From: Cytophagales bacterium
Lineage (GTDB): Bacteria; Bacteroidota; Bacteroidia; Cytophagales; 172606-1
NCBI GenBank assembly: GCA_030446715.1
Contig: JAUJMU010000011.1
Coordinates: forward strand, 63,503-127,502
Reading direction: 5' to 3'
DNA: 64,000 bases
Part shown: in pieces, positions 1 through 10,426 of the stretch
How positions within the stretch are numbered: the first letter of the stretch is position 1
Layout of the letters: each line of letters opens with the position of its first letter
Translations under genes and position numbers: made by a program
The notes under the pieces: generated by a model
What the model was told of the DNA's origin: nothing
Databases searched by the model: none
What the model saw: only the letters and a program-made list of their open reading frames with translations

Positions 1-12
1 TAAGGAAAAGAT

Positions 13-267
13 ATGACTACGATGTCCCTGAAAGAGTATGAAAGCTTACCGGTTGATCTGCAGGCGAATTACCTCTGGGACAATGGCCGGTACCTGACCA
101 GCTGCCGCGACCACCGGTACTGCATTAACCTGTACAGCCTGCACAGCTACTTTGTGGAAGTATGGTACGACACCCGGCTCAGCCATATCCACGCCATCAC
201 GGCTTTTACCAACTCCAGAAGGCTCGATTCTTATCTGGAAAGCGTGTCCGTCAGCAGTCTGATCTGA
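13..267 (+). CDS. Small hypothetical protein (84 aa)
   Basis: I do not recognise this family. It is a soluble-looking, aromatic-rich protein (many Tyr, Trp and His) with no signal peptide or membrane segment. The ATG at 13 is preceded by an A/G-rich stretch (AAGGAAAA at 2-9), which supports this start; a second ATG lies at 22. The TAA at positions 1-3 could be the stop of a gene outside the window, in which case this gene would be the tail of an operon. Size and composition resemble the small uncharacterised proteins common in Cytophagales. Its function is unknown. Confidence 0.6.
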   Translation: MTTMSLKEYESLPVDLQANYLWDNGRYLTSCRDHRYCINLYSLHSYFVEVWYDTRLSHIHAITAFTNSRRLDSYLESVSVSSLI

Positions 268-387
268 CGCGGCACCACGTTTCCGAACCTCCTGCCGGTT
301 TCGCCGTAAAGGGCTGATACAAATGGCGCATACGTCTTGCACCACAGGTCCTTTATACAAACCGTGGTATTTTCCGCGTAAAAAGTT

Positions 388-1350
388 ATGGTTCAGTTGG
401 GTTTTCACGCATCTCACGAACAATTTCCGCCGGGCCAGTTGCTGCAGCTTTCCCAGAAAGCCGCCTCTGCCGGATTTGATATCATTTCCTGTTCCGATCA
501 TTTTTTTCCGTGGAGTGAACGGCAGGGGCAAAGTGGATTTGCCTTTGCCTGGCTGGGCGCTTCCATGCACGCCACCGGCCTGCCGCACATGGTTGTAAAC
601 GCGCCCGGCCAGCGGTACCACCCCGCTATAGTAGCCCAGGCGGCCGCCACACTGGAAGAAATGTTTCCTGGCAACTTCAACCTGATCATCGGCACGGGGC
701 AATATGTAAACGAACACATCACCGGCGACAAGTGGCCGACCAAGCAGGAAAGGAATGCCCGGTTGCTGGAGTGCGCGAGTATCATCCGGGCATTGTGGCG
801 GGGTGAAACCGTACGGCACGACGGAATGGTAAAGGTAGAAAACGCCAGGCTATACACCCGGCCGGCCAGGCCACCTCTGCTGATCGGCGCAGCCATCACT
901 GCCGAAACGGCCCGCTGGATCGGTGGCTGGGCGGATGGCCTCATTACCGTCTCCCGGCCAAAAGAAGAACTGCAGCCGGTGATTGATGCTTTCCGCGAAG
1001 GCGGCGGAGAAGGCAAACCGATGTATCTGAAGGTGCAGTTGTCCTACGCCGCTACGGATGGGGCCGCCCGGGAAGGCGCTTTCGACCAGTGGCGTACCAA
1101 TATTTTTACCTCCAACGTGCTGGCCGACCTGAGTGTGGTGGGGCAGTTTGACGAAGCCGCCCAGTTTGTCCGTCCCGAAGACCTCGACCCGTTTGTGCAT
1201 ATTTCTTCGGATGTAAACCGGCACGTGGACTGGATCAGGGGCTACCAGGAGATGGGTTTCAGCCGGATCACCCTGCACAACGTAAACCGCGAACAGGACC
1301 GGTTCGTTGAGGCTTTCGGCGAATACGTACTGCCCCAGTTGAAAGGTTAG
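388..1350 (+). CDS. LLM-class flavin-dependent oxidoreductase (probable non-F420 type)
   Basis: A 320-residue luciferase-like monooxygenase fold protein. The N-terminus (VQLGFHASHEQFPP), the SDHFFPW segment near residue 37 and the GTGQYVNEH segment near residue 110 match the TIGR03885-type subgroup, which is thought to use FMN or another flavin because the hosts lack F420. The substrate is unknown; the family performs flavin-dependent oxidation or reduction in the cytoplasm. The length is that of a complete single-domain member and there is no signal peptide. An A-rich tract sits just before the ATG. The gene stands alone between two small unknown genes, so context adds nothing to its role. 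Confidence 0.85.
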   Translation: MVQLGFHASHEQFPPGQLLQLSQKAASAGFDIISCSDHFFPWSERQGQSGFAFAWLGASMHATGLPHMVVNAPGQRYHPAIVAQAAATLEEMFPGNFNLIIGTGQYVNEHITGDKWPTKQERNARLLECASIIRALWRGETVRHDGMVKVENARLYTRPARPPLLIGAAITAETARWIGGWADGLITVSRPKEELQPVIDAFREGGGEGKPMYLKVQLSYAATDGAAREGAFDQWRTNIFTSNVLADLSVVGQFDEAAQFVRPEDLDPFVHISSDVNRHVDWIRGYQEMGFSRITLHNVNREQDRFVEAFGEYVLPQLKG

Positions 1351-1392
1351 CTGGTCAGATGGTTATATGGCCGGCATGATCCTTCAGAGGCA

Positions 1393-1460
1393 GACAATTT
1401 AACAATGCAGCAATTTAACCATAAAACCATATAGCAATTCAGTCATACAACCATAAAATT
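1393..1460. repeat. Intergenic tract of short repeated words
   Basis: AT-rich stretch built from variants of AATTTAACCATA, CAATTTAACAATG and ACAACCATAAAA, in loose tandem order. It lies between the flavin oxidoreductase and the next small gene. Similar word tracts made of other words occur at 8766, 25174, 36112, 38714 and 40992. Confidence 0.5.
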
Positions 1461-1485
1461 TCAAACATCCTAAACTACCACGCAT

Positions 1486-1701
1486 ATGACACCAGAAGAA
1501 AAAAATCAGCAGGCCCAGATGGACAGTGCAGATAAAGATTTTCAGAAGGCAGTAGAAGAAGCCGGCAGTAACCAATCAGGAGTAGGCAGTATAACTGATG
1601 CTCTGGAAGCGGGTGCCGAAGACATCAGCAAGGACAGTAAGGGCAAAAAGGAAGGGGACACGCCTGCCGGGGAAAAAGCCGGGACCACCAGCGGTGTATA
1701 A
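1486..1701 (+). CDS. Small hydrophilic hypothetical protein (71 aa)
   Basis: A short, highly charged protein rich in Glu, Lys, Asp, Gly and Ser, with no predicted membrane segment and probably largely disordered. It begins MTPEEKNQQ and ends in a Gly/Thr-rich tail. ATG start; a rho-independent terminator follows at 1760, which supports a real transcript. I know no function for it. Its composition resembles small stress-associated or intrinsically disordered proteins, but that is only a compositional remark. Confidence 0.55.
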   Translation: MTPEEKNQQAQMDSADKDFQKAVEEAGSNQSGVGSITDALEAGAEDISKDSKGKKEGDTPAGEKAGTTSGV

Positions 1702-1759
1702 ACCCTCACCTTGCAGCCCGCCCTGCGCTGGCACGATTGCACAGCTACTTAAGTTACTC

Positions 1760-1785
1760 AAAGCGCCTTTCCGGGCGCTTTTTCA
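1760..1785 (+). terminator. Rho-independent terminator
   Basis: Stem AAGCGCC (1761-1767) pairs with GGCGCTT (1774-1780) around a short loop, followed by a T-rich run. It closes the small gene ending at 1701. Confidence 0.75.
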
Positions 1786-1819
1786 TTTTGACTACTGGCG
1801 TTGCAACCCCCGGGAAAGA

Positions 1820-2057
1820 GCCGGCCTATACTACGGTACATTCCGGCAAAGGACCTCACCCCCCGGCCCCCTCTCCTGGGAGAGGGGGAGCCACAGCAGC
1901 GTTTTTCTCCCCTCCCCGAAAGGGCTACGATCAGAACACATATTTCACGTTGCTGTAAATCAGTACGTTGCATCTCCCCTCTCCCGAGGAGAGGGGCTGG
2001 GGGTGAGGTCCCTGAAGAGGCAGAAACTGGTACATGTACTGTAGTATAGGCCCGGCC
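1820..2057. repeat. 238-bp imperfect inverted-repeat element (MITE/REP-like)
   Basis: The outer ends match inverted: CCGGCCTATACTACGGTACA (1821-1840) against the complement of 2035-2057. The inner arms also match: GGACCTCACCCCC..GCCCC.CTCTCC (from 1851) against CTCTCCTC..GGGGGTGAGGTCC (1979-2011). Each inner arm can itself fold as a C-rich/G-rich hairpin. It encodes no protein. Inner architecture resembles the element at 57301-57499 (C-rich half, then a CCCCTCC/GGAGGGG hairpin), although the outer ends differ. No clear target-site duplication was found. Confidence 0.65.
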
Positions 2058-2458
2058 ATAAATCTTTCGGGTTTTTGAAACCAAAAAGATTTTCTGCAAA
2101 GGCAAGACGCAGTCCGGGATAGTTCACTGCTATGTGAAATTTAAAAAATACGGTCATATTTGTAACCTGATTAACCGGTTTCCGTATAAGCCACCATCAA
2201 AAGCAGCTTTGTTGCTTTCCTCTCAGCAAACCACACTACAGCCTCAGCATTTATACTAATTTTCAGTCTGTCTTTGGGTATTTACATTAAAATTTGAGAA
2301 CTTTCAAAGACCTCTTAAATCGTTATCTTTACCTTTCATCAGCCGGCAACAGATTTCTTATTGCCAGTTTGCGGCAATAGTTTACCCATTGGTATAGTAA
2401 TTTCACCGGCCTTTACATCTTAGAGCCTTTACATTTTATTTAAAAAACTGCTTCATTA

Positions 2459-5400
2459 ATGAGCGCACCTACCACCCACGGTATCCAGGAAGATTTCAAC
2501 ATACTGGATACAAAGGAACTGCTGCGGGTTCTTATGGAGATGAAGAACGGAAATTTCTCTGTTCGGATGCCCATCGACCACTACGGAGTCAGCGGCAAAA
2601 TCTGCGATACCCTCAACGAGATCATCGAGACCAACGAAATGATGGTCCATGAATTCATCCGCGCCGGCAATACCATTGGCAAGCAGGGCAAACTCAACCA
2701 GCGCCTGGAGTTGCCCAACTCCAAAGGCTCCTGGAAGACCGGCGTTGACGCGCTGAATACCCTGGTTTCAGACCTTGTGCATCCCACCATCGAAATTGCC
2801 CACGTAATCAGTTCGGTGGCCAGGGGAAATCTCTCCCAGCAAATGCCGCTGGAGGTAGAGGGCAATGCGCTGCAGGGCGAATTCCTGCGCATTGCCAACG
2901 AGGTAAACGACATGGTGGAGCAGCTCAACCTGTTTTCCCGCGAAGTAACCCGCGTGGCCCGGGAAGTAGGCTCGGAAGGTAAACTCGGCGGCCAGGCGGC
3001 AGTAAAAGGCGTGGGCGGCGTATGGAAAGACCTCACCGACTCGGTGAACCAGATGGCCGGCAACCTGACCAATCAGGTACGGAATATAGCCGAAGTAACC
3101 ACTGCCATTGCCAAGGGTGACCTCTCCAAAAAGATCACCGTCGATGCCCGGGGCGAATTGCAGGAAGTAAAAAACACCATTAACACGATGGTGGATCAGC
3201 TCAACTCATTTGCCTCGGAAGTAACCCGGGTGGCGCTGGAAGTAGGTACCGAAGGCCGTCTGGGCGGACAAGCCACCGTAAAAGGTGTAGGCGGTACGTG
3301 GAAAGATCTCACTGATTCGGTGAACCAGATGGCCGGCAACCTGACGGCTCAGGTCAGAAACATTGCCGGCGTGACCATCGCCGTGGCCAAGGGTGACTTG
3401 TCCCAGAAGATCACAGTGGACGCCAAGGGCGAACTTTTAGAACTCAAGAACACCATCAACACGATGGTGGACCAGCTCAACTCATTTTCTTCGGAAGTAA
3501 CCCGTGTAGCCCGCGAGGTAGGCTCGGAGGGGCAGCTGGGTGGTCAGGCCAACGTGCCGGGCGTGGGTGGAACGTGGAAGGACTTAACCGACTCGGTAAA
3601 CCGGATGGCCTCCAACCTCACTGACCAGGTGCGCAACATTGCCGACGTAACTACCGCCGTGGCAAAAGGTGACCTCTCCAAAGAAAATCACAGTGGACGC
3701 CAAGGGTGAACTTTTAGAACTCAAGAACACCATCAACACGATGGTGGATCAATTGAATTCCTTTGGCTCGGAAGTAACCCGCGTGGCGCTGGAAGTAGGT
3801 ACCGAAGGCCGTCTGGGCGGACAAGCCACCGTAAAAGGCGTGGGTGGCGTCTGGAAAGACCTCACGGATTCAGTAAATCAGATGGCTTCCAACCTTACTG
3901 ATCAGGTGCGCAATATTGCCGACGTTACGACTTCCGTAGCCAACGGTGACCTTTCAAGAAGATCACAGTGGACGTAAAAGGAGAGATGCTGGAGCTCAAG
4001 AACACCATCAACACGATGGTGGATCAGCTCAACTCCTTCGGCTCGGAAGTAACCCGCGTGGCGCTGGAAGTAGGTACGGAAGGAAAACTCGGTGGTCAGG
4101 CGAAAGTCCGCGGAGTAGGCGGTGTCTGGAAAGATCTCACTGATTCGGTGAACCAGATGGCCGGCAACCTGACGGCTCAGGTCAGAAACATTGCCGGCGT
4201 GACCATCGCCGTGGCAAAAGGTGATTTGTCCCAGAAGATCACAGTGGACGCCAAGGGTGAACTTTTAGAACTCAAGAACACCATCAACACGATGGTGGAC
4301 CAGCTCAACTCATTTTCTTCGGAAGTAACCCGTGTAGCCCGTGAAGTAGGCTCGGAGGGGCAGCTGGGTGGTCAGGCCAACGTGCCGGGCGTGGGTGGTA
4401 CGTGGAAGGACTTAACCGACTCGGTAAACCGGATGGCCTCCAACCTCACCGATCAGGTGCGCAACATTGCCGACGTAACTACCGCCGTGGCAAAAGGTGA
4501 CCTCTCCAAGAAAATCACTGTAGGTGTGGAAGGAGAGATGCTGGAACTCAAGAACACCATCAACACGATGGTGGACCAGCTCAACTCCTTCGGCTCGGAA
4601 GTAACCCGTGTAGCCCGCGAGGTAGGCTCGGAGGGGCAGTTAGGCGGTCAGGCCAACGTGCCGGGCGTGGGTGGTACGTGGAAGGACTTAACCGACTCGG
4701 TAAACCGGATGGCCTCCAACCTCACCGATCAGGTACGGAACATTGCCGACGTTGCCACCGCCATTGCCAAGGGTGACCTCTCCAAAAGATCACAGTGGAC
4801 GCCAAGGGCGAACTCTTGGAGCTTAAGAACACCATCAACACGATGGTGGACCAGCTGAACGCCTTTGGTTCTGAAGTAACGCGGGTGGCCCGCGAAGTAG
4901 GTACCGACGGTAAGCTTGGTGGCAGGCGCAGGTACTCGGGGTAGCCGGGGTCTGGAAGGATCTGACCGACTCCGTGAACCAGATGGCCGGCAACCTGACC
5001 GCCCAGCTCCGGAACATCGCCGAAGTAGCCATTGCCGTGGCTGACGGTGACTTGTCCAAGAAAATTACGGTAGACGTACGCGGGGAAATTCTGCAGTTAA
5101 AGGAGACCATCAACACGATGGTGGACCAGCTCCGGGTTTTGCCTCTGAAGTAACGCGGGTGGCCCGTGAAGTGGGTACGGACGGTAAACTCGGCGGTCAG
5201 GCCTTTGTGCCGGGCGTGGGTGGCGTCTGGAAAGATCTGACTGACTCCGTGAACCAGATGTCAGGCAACCTCACCGCCCAGGTGCGGAACATTGCCGAAG
5301 TGACCAAAGCCGTGGCCAGCGGTTACCTCTCCAAAACCGTGGTCATTGACGTGAAGGGTTAGATGATGGACCTGAAAAACACCATCAATACGATGGTGGA

Positions 5401-8400
5401 CCAGCTCAACTCCTTCGCGTTTGAAGTAACCCGGGTGGCGAGGGAAGTGGGTACGGAAGGAAAGCTCGGTGGCCAGGCGCAGGTAAAAGGCGTAGCCGGT
5501 ACGTGGAAAGACTTAACGGATTCGGTGAACCAGATGGCCTCCAACCTCACCGGTCAGGTGCGGGGCATCGCCAAGGTAGTGACCTCGGTAGCCAAGGGCA
5601 ACCTGAGGCAGAAGCTCTCCATCAATGCCCTGGGTGAACTGGCCCAATTGACGGATACCATCAACGAAATGATTGATACGCTGGCCGTATTTGCCGATCA
5701 GGTCACTACCGTAGCCCGCGAAGTGGGTGTGGAAGGACGGCTCGGTGGTCAGGCCAGCGTACCCGGCGCCTCCGGTACGTGGAAGGATCTTACGGAAAAC
5801 GTAAACCAGCTGGCGGCCAACCTGACCACGCAGGTACGTTCCATCTCCGAAGTTGCCTCCGCCGTAACCAAAGGTGACCTGACCCGTACCATCCGCGTGG
5901 ATGCCAAGGGTGAACTGGAAGCCCTGAAGGATACCATCAACCAGATGATTGCCAACCTGCGCGAAACGACCCTGCGGAACCAGGAGCAGGACTGGCTGAA
6001 GTCTAACCTGGCCAAGTTCACGCAGATGCTGCAGGGGCAGAAGGACCTCAATACGGTAACCAACCGCATCTTGTCCGAACTGGCACAGGTAGTGAAAGCC
6101 CATTACGGTGCTTTCTACATCCTGCGGCAGGACGATGAGCAGCAGAATGTAACGCTGAAATTATTTGCGGGCTACGCTTACCGCCCGGATGCCGGCATTA
6201 AAAGTGAATTTGCCATCGGCGAAGGGCTGGTGGGTCAGTGCGCCGTTGAGAAGGAGAGAATTATTCTCTCCAACGTGCCCGGTGACTACGTAAAAATCAG
6301 TTCCGGACTGGGCGAAGCTACGCCGCTGAACCTGATTGTACTGCCGGTACTTTTTGAAACCAACGTAAAAGCCGTAATCGAACTGGCCTCCTTTGAACTC
6401 TTCAACCAGACGCACCTCGACTTCCTGGAGCAGCTGACGGAAAGTATCGGTATCGTACTCAATACCATCGAAACCAACAGCCGTACGGAAGAACTGCTAG
6501 CCCAGTCGCAGTCCCTGACCGACGAACTGAAGCTTGCCAACGAGGAGCTGCAGGACAAAGCTTTCCTGCTGGTGAAGCAGAAAGAAGAGGTGGAAGCCAA
6601 AAACATGGAAGTGGAAGTAGCCCGCCGGTCGCTGGAAGAAAAAGCCGAGCAGCTCACGATTACTTCCAAATACAAGTCGGAGTTCCTCGCCAATATGTCG
6701 CACGAACTGCGGACGCCGCTGAACAGCTTGCTCATTCTGGCGCAGCAGCTTTTCGAAAACCCGGATGGCAACCTCAACGAAAAGCAGGTGCGTTTTGCCA
6801 GAACGATTCACTCCTGCGGCGATGACCTGCTGCAACTAATCAACGACATTCTGGATCTTTCCAAGATCGAATCCGGATTTATTTCGGCCGAGTTCCTGCC
6901 TGTCCGCTTCCGTGAGATCAGTTCGTTTGCCGAAACTACCTTCCGGCCCATTTCCGAAGCCAAGCACCTCAGGTTCGTGATTGATATTGAGGATAAGCTG
7001 CCGGAAATGATGGAAACGGACATTCAGCGACTCAATCAGATTCTCAAGAACCTCTTGTCCAACGCCTTTAAGTTTACGGAGAAGGGTGAAGTGAAGCTGC
7101 GCATCTGTAAAGCGATCCAGTGGAAGACCCGCCGCGATAGTCTGGACAGCGCCCAGGAAGTAGTAGCCTTTGCCATTTCGGATACCGGAATCGGTATATC
7201 AAAGGACAAACAGAATATCATATTCGAAGCATTCCAGCAGGCCGAAGGTTCTACCAGCCGCAAGTACGGCGGCACCGGTCTGGGCCTGTCCATCAGCCGC
7301 GGTCTGGCCGAACTGCTGGGTGGTACCATCGAGCTGGAGAGCCAGCCGGGCAAAGGCAGCGTGTTTACCCTCTATCTGCCGATGAAAGCCGACAGCGTTT
7401 CCCGCAAGGAAGAAGTCAGAAGTCTGCTTCAGGTAGACAACTTGTCGTCGTCTGACCTTGACCGCTCCCTGGTAAAAACCCTCAAATCGCAGGTGCTTTC
7501 CAACACCGGTCAGGACAGCCGCCATTCTGAAATGGTGAATGAGATGATCAACGAAACCGGCGACGACCGGGGTAGCATCCAGTCCAATGATAAAGTGCTG
7601 CTGGTGGTGGAAGACGATCTGCGTTTCGGCAAGATCATGCTCGACAAAGCGCACCAGTGGAACATGAAAGTAGTTATTGCGACCAGTTACGCGGAGGTAT
7701 TCAGTCTGGTGAATACGTACAATCCGGTAGCCGTTACCCTGGACGTGAAGCTGCCCGACAACAGCGGCTGGAAAATTCTGGACCTGTTCAAGAACGACCT
7801 CAACTTCCGCCACATTCCGGTTTATCTGATCTCGGGTGAGGAAAACCGTGCGCTGGCCTACAAGCGCGGAGCCCGTAACTTCCTGCTCAAGCCGCTGCGC
7901 AACGAAGACCTCGATCTGCTGTTTAAAGACATTGAAAGGTTCAGGGACAAAAAGCAGCGGACCCTGCTGCTGGTGGAAGACAACGAAATGGACAGTTCCA
8001 ACATCGCAAAGATGCTGCAGAACGACGACGTAAAGATCACCATTGCCGGTACCGGACAAAAGGCGCTGCAACTGCTGAAGAAAAAATCCTTTGACAGCGT
8101 GGTGATGGACTACATGCTGCCCGACATGAACGGTGCAGAACTGCTGAAGAAGATCAGTGCGCTCAACCGGCAGGAACTGACGCCGGTGATCGTCTATTCG
8201 GCCAAAGACTTTACCGGCCGCGAACTGAGCCAGGTGAAGCAGTCGGCCCGCAATGTGATTGTGAAGGATGTAAAATCGCTGGACCTGCTGCTGGAAGAGA
8301 TGACCATGCACCTGCACATCAACCACAAGAATCTGCCGGCCCAGCAACGCAAGCTGATCGAGAGCATCTACATGAAGGAAGATCTGCTGGTGGGCAAGAA

Positions 8401-8761
8401 CATTCTGATAGTGGACGACGACGTACGCAACCTGTTTGCCCTGACCACGGCATTTGAGCGGCACAACATCAATGCGATCACGGCGGAAAGCGGTCATGAG
8501 GCCATTCACATCCTCAACAGCCGCGATGACATAGACATGGTACTGATGGACATCATGATGCCGGAAATGGACGGCTACGAAACCACGCAGAAGATCCGCC
8601 GCGAAAACAAAAACAATGCACTTCCCATTATTGCCGTAACCGCCAAGGCCATGAAGGGCGACCGGCAGAAGTGTCTGGAAGCCGGTGCGTCGGATTACAT
8701 CACCAAACCCGTAAAAGTTGACCAGCTCCTTTCGCTGATGCGGATCTGGTTGTACAGGTAA
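2459..8761 (+). CDS. Poly-HAMP/GAF hybrid histidine kinase with three receivers (frame broken by indels)
   Basis: A cytosolic sensor kinase of fungal Nik1-like (group III) architecture, with no signal peptide or membrane helix. A diverged N-terminus is followed by an array of about eleven 92-residue (276-bp) HAMP units to about 5950, a GAF domain (about 6040-6470), a coiled coil, HisKA (SHELRTPLN; His codon 6701-6703), an HATPase domain (about 7020-7400) and three receivers (about 7590-7945, 7965-8300 and 8395-8755) with [15 protein letters not shown] and VLMDIMMP phosphorylation sites. HAMP arrays transmit stress signals by stacked conformational change. The frame is broken by +1 near 3681, -1 near 3955, 4785, 4923 and 5134, and a TAG at 5360-5362. 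The net shift is -3, so start and kinase part share a frame; repaired length is about 2,101 residues. All lesions fall in near-identical repeats. First of four co-directional signalling genes. Confidence 0.85.
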
Positions 8762-8765
8762 AATA

Positions 8766-8800
8766 GTTGTAAGTCGTAAGTCATGAGTCGTAAGTGAGTC
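8766..8800. repeat. Short word-repeat tract (GTAAGTC words)
   Basis: Loose tandem copies of AGTCGTAAGT and CATGAGTCGTAAGT directly after the poly-HAMP kinase stop codon. The same word occurs on the other strand near 38757-38768 and 38808-38819. Confidence 0.45.
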
Positions 8801-8912
8801 CGAAGCGGGCCTTTGCGGCTTATGACTGATAAAACTGCTTACAAAAGAGTGATTAGTGGTAAGTGGGTGTGCATGAGTCACCGCGTACCACTGGCCACTA
8901 ACCACTATTTCC

Positions 8913-10394
8913 ATGAAAATCTCGGTAACTATTTTTGCTGGATTTACGCTGATCCTGTTGTTTTTTACGGCCACTACGTTCGTAAACTATCAGCAGTCGC
9001 AGAAGGTAAAGGAGAATTCCGAATGGGTAGCCACTTCGCAGCTGGTCATCCGGATGATCAACCGTTATCAGAGAAATATAATCGACATGCAGAGCAATCT
9101 GCGGGGTTTTCTGCTGACGGGTGAGGATAACTTCCTGCAGTCGTACGCGGTGGCCGACTCCGAAAATGTGTCCCTGCAGAAGGAGATATTTCCCAAGATG
9201 GACCCTTTGTCTTACCAGCGCCGGCAAATGCAGGCGGTTGATTCACTGCACCAGCTGTGGCGGTCTGTCTATGCCCGGCCACTGGTTGATGCCCGGATGC
9301 GGGCCGAACAGTCTGACAGTGCCAGGGCCGCATTCCGGCTGCTTTACAACAGCAAGCAGAGGCGGTTGTTTGACCGGCAGGTGAGCGAACAGGTACAGGC
9401 AAATTTCCGGGAGGCCACCAATGCGGAGTACGAACTGCGGGAGGTACGCGGAAAAAACCTGAATGCATCAGTGGCCGGCACCCGCAGTATTTCATTTACA
9501 CTCACGCTGCTTTCCATCGGATTGGGGTTGTCAGTTGCATTTTACATCAGTTACAGTATTTCGCACCGGATCAACAACATGGTCAAACTCGCCGACCGCA
9601 TCACCGTCGGTAAATTTGATACCCTGCTGAAAGACACCGGCCGCGATGAGATCAGCCATCTCTCGGGGTCACTCAACCGCATGTCGCGGATGCTGGAGGA
9701 ATATATTACCGAACTGGAACGGAAAAATCTGGAGCTCGACCGGTTCAGCTACGTGGTATCACACGACCTGAAGGCACCGCTGAGGGGCATTGAAAACATT
9801 TCGCGGTGGATTGAGGAAGACTTTGCCGAGGAACTGCCCGAAAAAATGCTGGAGTATACGGACCTGATCCGGAGCCGTATCCGCCGCATGGAAGGGCTGA
9901 TCGATGGTTTGCTGGCCCTGTCTAAAATAGGCAAGCAGAAGCAACCCCCTGAGCGGGTAGATATCGGTGCCATGCTGACCGAGATTGTAGAACTGATCTC
10001 TCCCGGTCCGCAGATGCGCATCCACCTGCCCCGGCGGCTACCGGTGGTATACACGGAACGGTTACCTTTACAGCAGGTACTGTCTAACCTGATCAGCAAT
10101 GCGGTAAAGTACCACAACCGGCCCAATGGCGAGATCACGGTCGGCTTCCGGGAGGCAGACTCAGTTTATGAATTTTCCGTGTCGGATAACGGGCCAGGCA
10201 TTGATCCTCAGTATCACGAAAAAATCTTCATTATATTTCAAACGTTAACCCCCAAAGATGCGTTTGAGAGTTCAGGCGTAGGACTGGCAATTGTAAAGAA
10301 AATCCTTGACGACCGGAAATGCAGCATAAAAGTGGTATCCGCCGTAGGCAAGGGGGCCAGCTTTTTGTTTACATGGCCAAAAGCAGTAGCTTAG
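8913..10394 (+). CDS. CHASE3-HAMP sensor histidine kinase
   Basis: A 493-residue inner-membrane sensor kinase. TM1 (about 5-24), a CHASE3-type periplasmic helical sensor (about 30-180; includes RGFLLTGED near 64-72), TM2 (about 193-215), HAMP (about 216-270), HisKA with the phospho-acceptor His284 in VVSHDLKAPL, and an HATPase with N-box NLISNAVKY, DNGPGI and SSGVGLAIVKK. All catalytic boxes look intact. It lacks a receiver, so it needs a partner; the receiver encoded 32 bp downstream is the obvious candidate. The ATG at 8913 places TM1 at the N-terminus as expected. The ligand is unknown; CHASE3 domains are general extracytoplasmic sensors. Confidence 0.9.
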   Translation: MKISVTIFAGFTLILLFFTATTFVNYQQSQKVKENSEWVATSQLVIRMINRYQRNIIDMQSNLRGFLLTGEDNFLQSYAVADSENVSLQKEIFPKMDPLSYQRRQMQAVDSLHQLWRSVYARPLVDARMRAEQSDSARAAFRLLYNSKQRRLFDRQVSEQVQANFREATNAEYELREVRGKNLNASVAGTRSISFTLTLLSIGLGLSVAFYISYSISHRINNMVKLADRITVGKFDTLLKDTGRDEISHLSGSLNRMSRMLEEYITELERKNLELDRFSYVVSHDLKAPLRGIENISRWIEEDFAEELPEKMLEYTDLIRSRIRRMEGLIDGLLALSKIGKQKQPPERVDIGAMLTEIVELISPGPQMRIHLPRRLPVVYTERLPLQQVLSNLISNAVKYHNRPNGEITVGFREADSVYEFSVSDNGPGIDPQYHEKIFIIFQTLTPKDAFESSGVGLAIVKKILDDRKCSIKVVSAVGKGASFLFTWPKAVA

Positions 10395-10426
10395 TTCAGA
10401 GAGTATTGTTTTTAAATTTTCTTGCC

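Larger units (their letters stand above)
1702..2458. other. 757-bp non-coding region
   Basis: Contains a terminator (1760-1785), a 238-bp inverted-repeat element (1820-2057) and about 400 bp of AT-richer sequence leading into the poly-HAMP kinase. Open frames inside the inverted repeat have low-complexity Pro/Arg/Gly translations and are not credible genes. The kinase promoter must lie in the last 300 bp, but I could not place a convincing -33/-7 pair. Confidence 0.6.

Noticed and set aside
1598-2160. Short open frames through the inverted-repeat element
   Set aside because: Translations are low-complexity Pro/Arg/Gly and appear on both strands because of the palindrome.
3680-5362. Phase variation of the kinase by slippage
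   Set aside because: The indels are at different, short runs and there are five of them, all in repeat units. ffh shows the same kind of error. Assembly or sequencing error is simpler.
2459-5950. Regular 276-bp periodicity as a CRISPR array or satellite
   Set aside because: The units are far too long, without spacers, and encode HAMP domains in one frame.
7199-8974. Long open frame opposite the receiver part of the hybrid kinase (591 codons)
   Set aside because: It lies antisense to three clear receiver domains, and its translation is biased to His, Gln and Val with no domain. It is a codon-bias shadow of the real gene.
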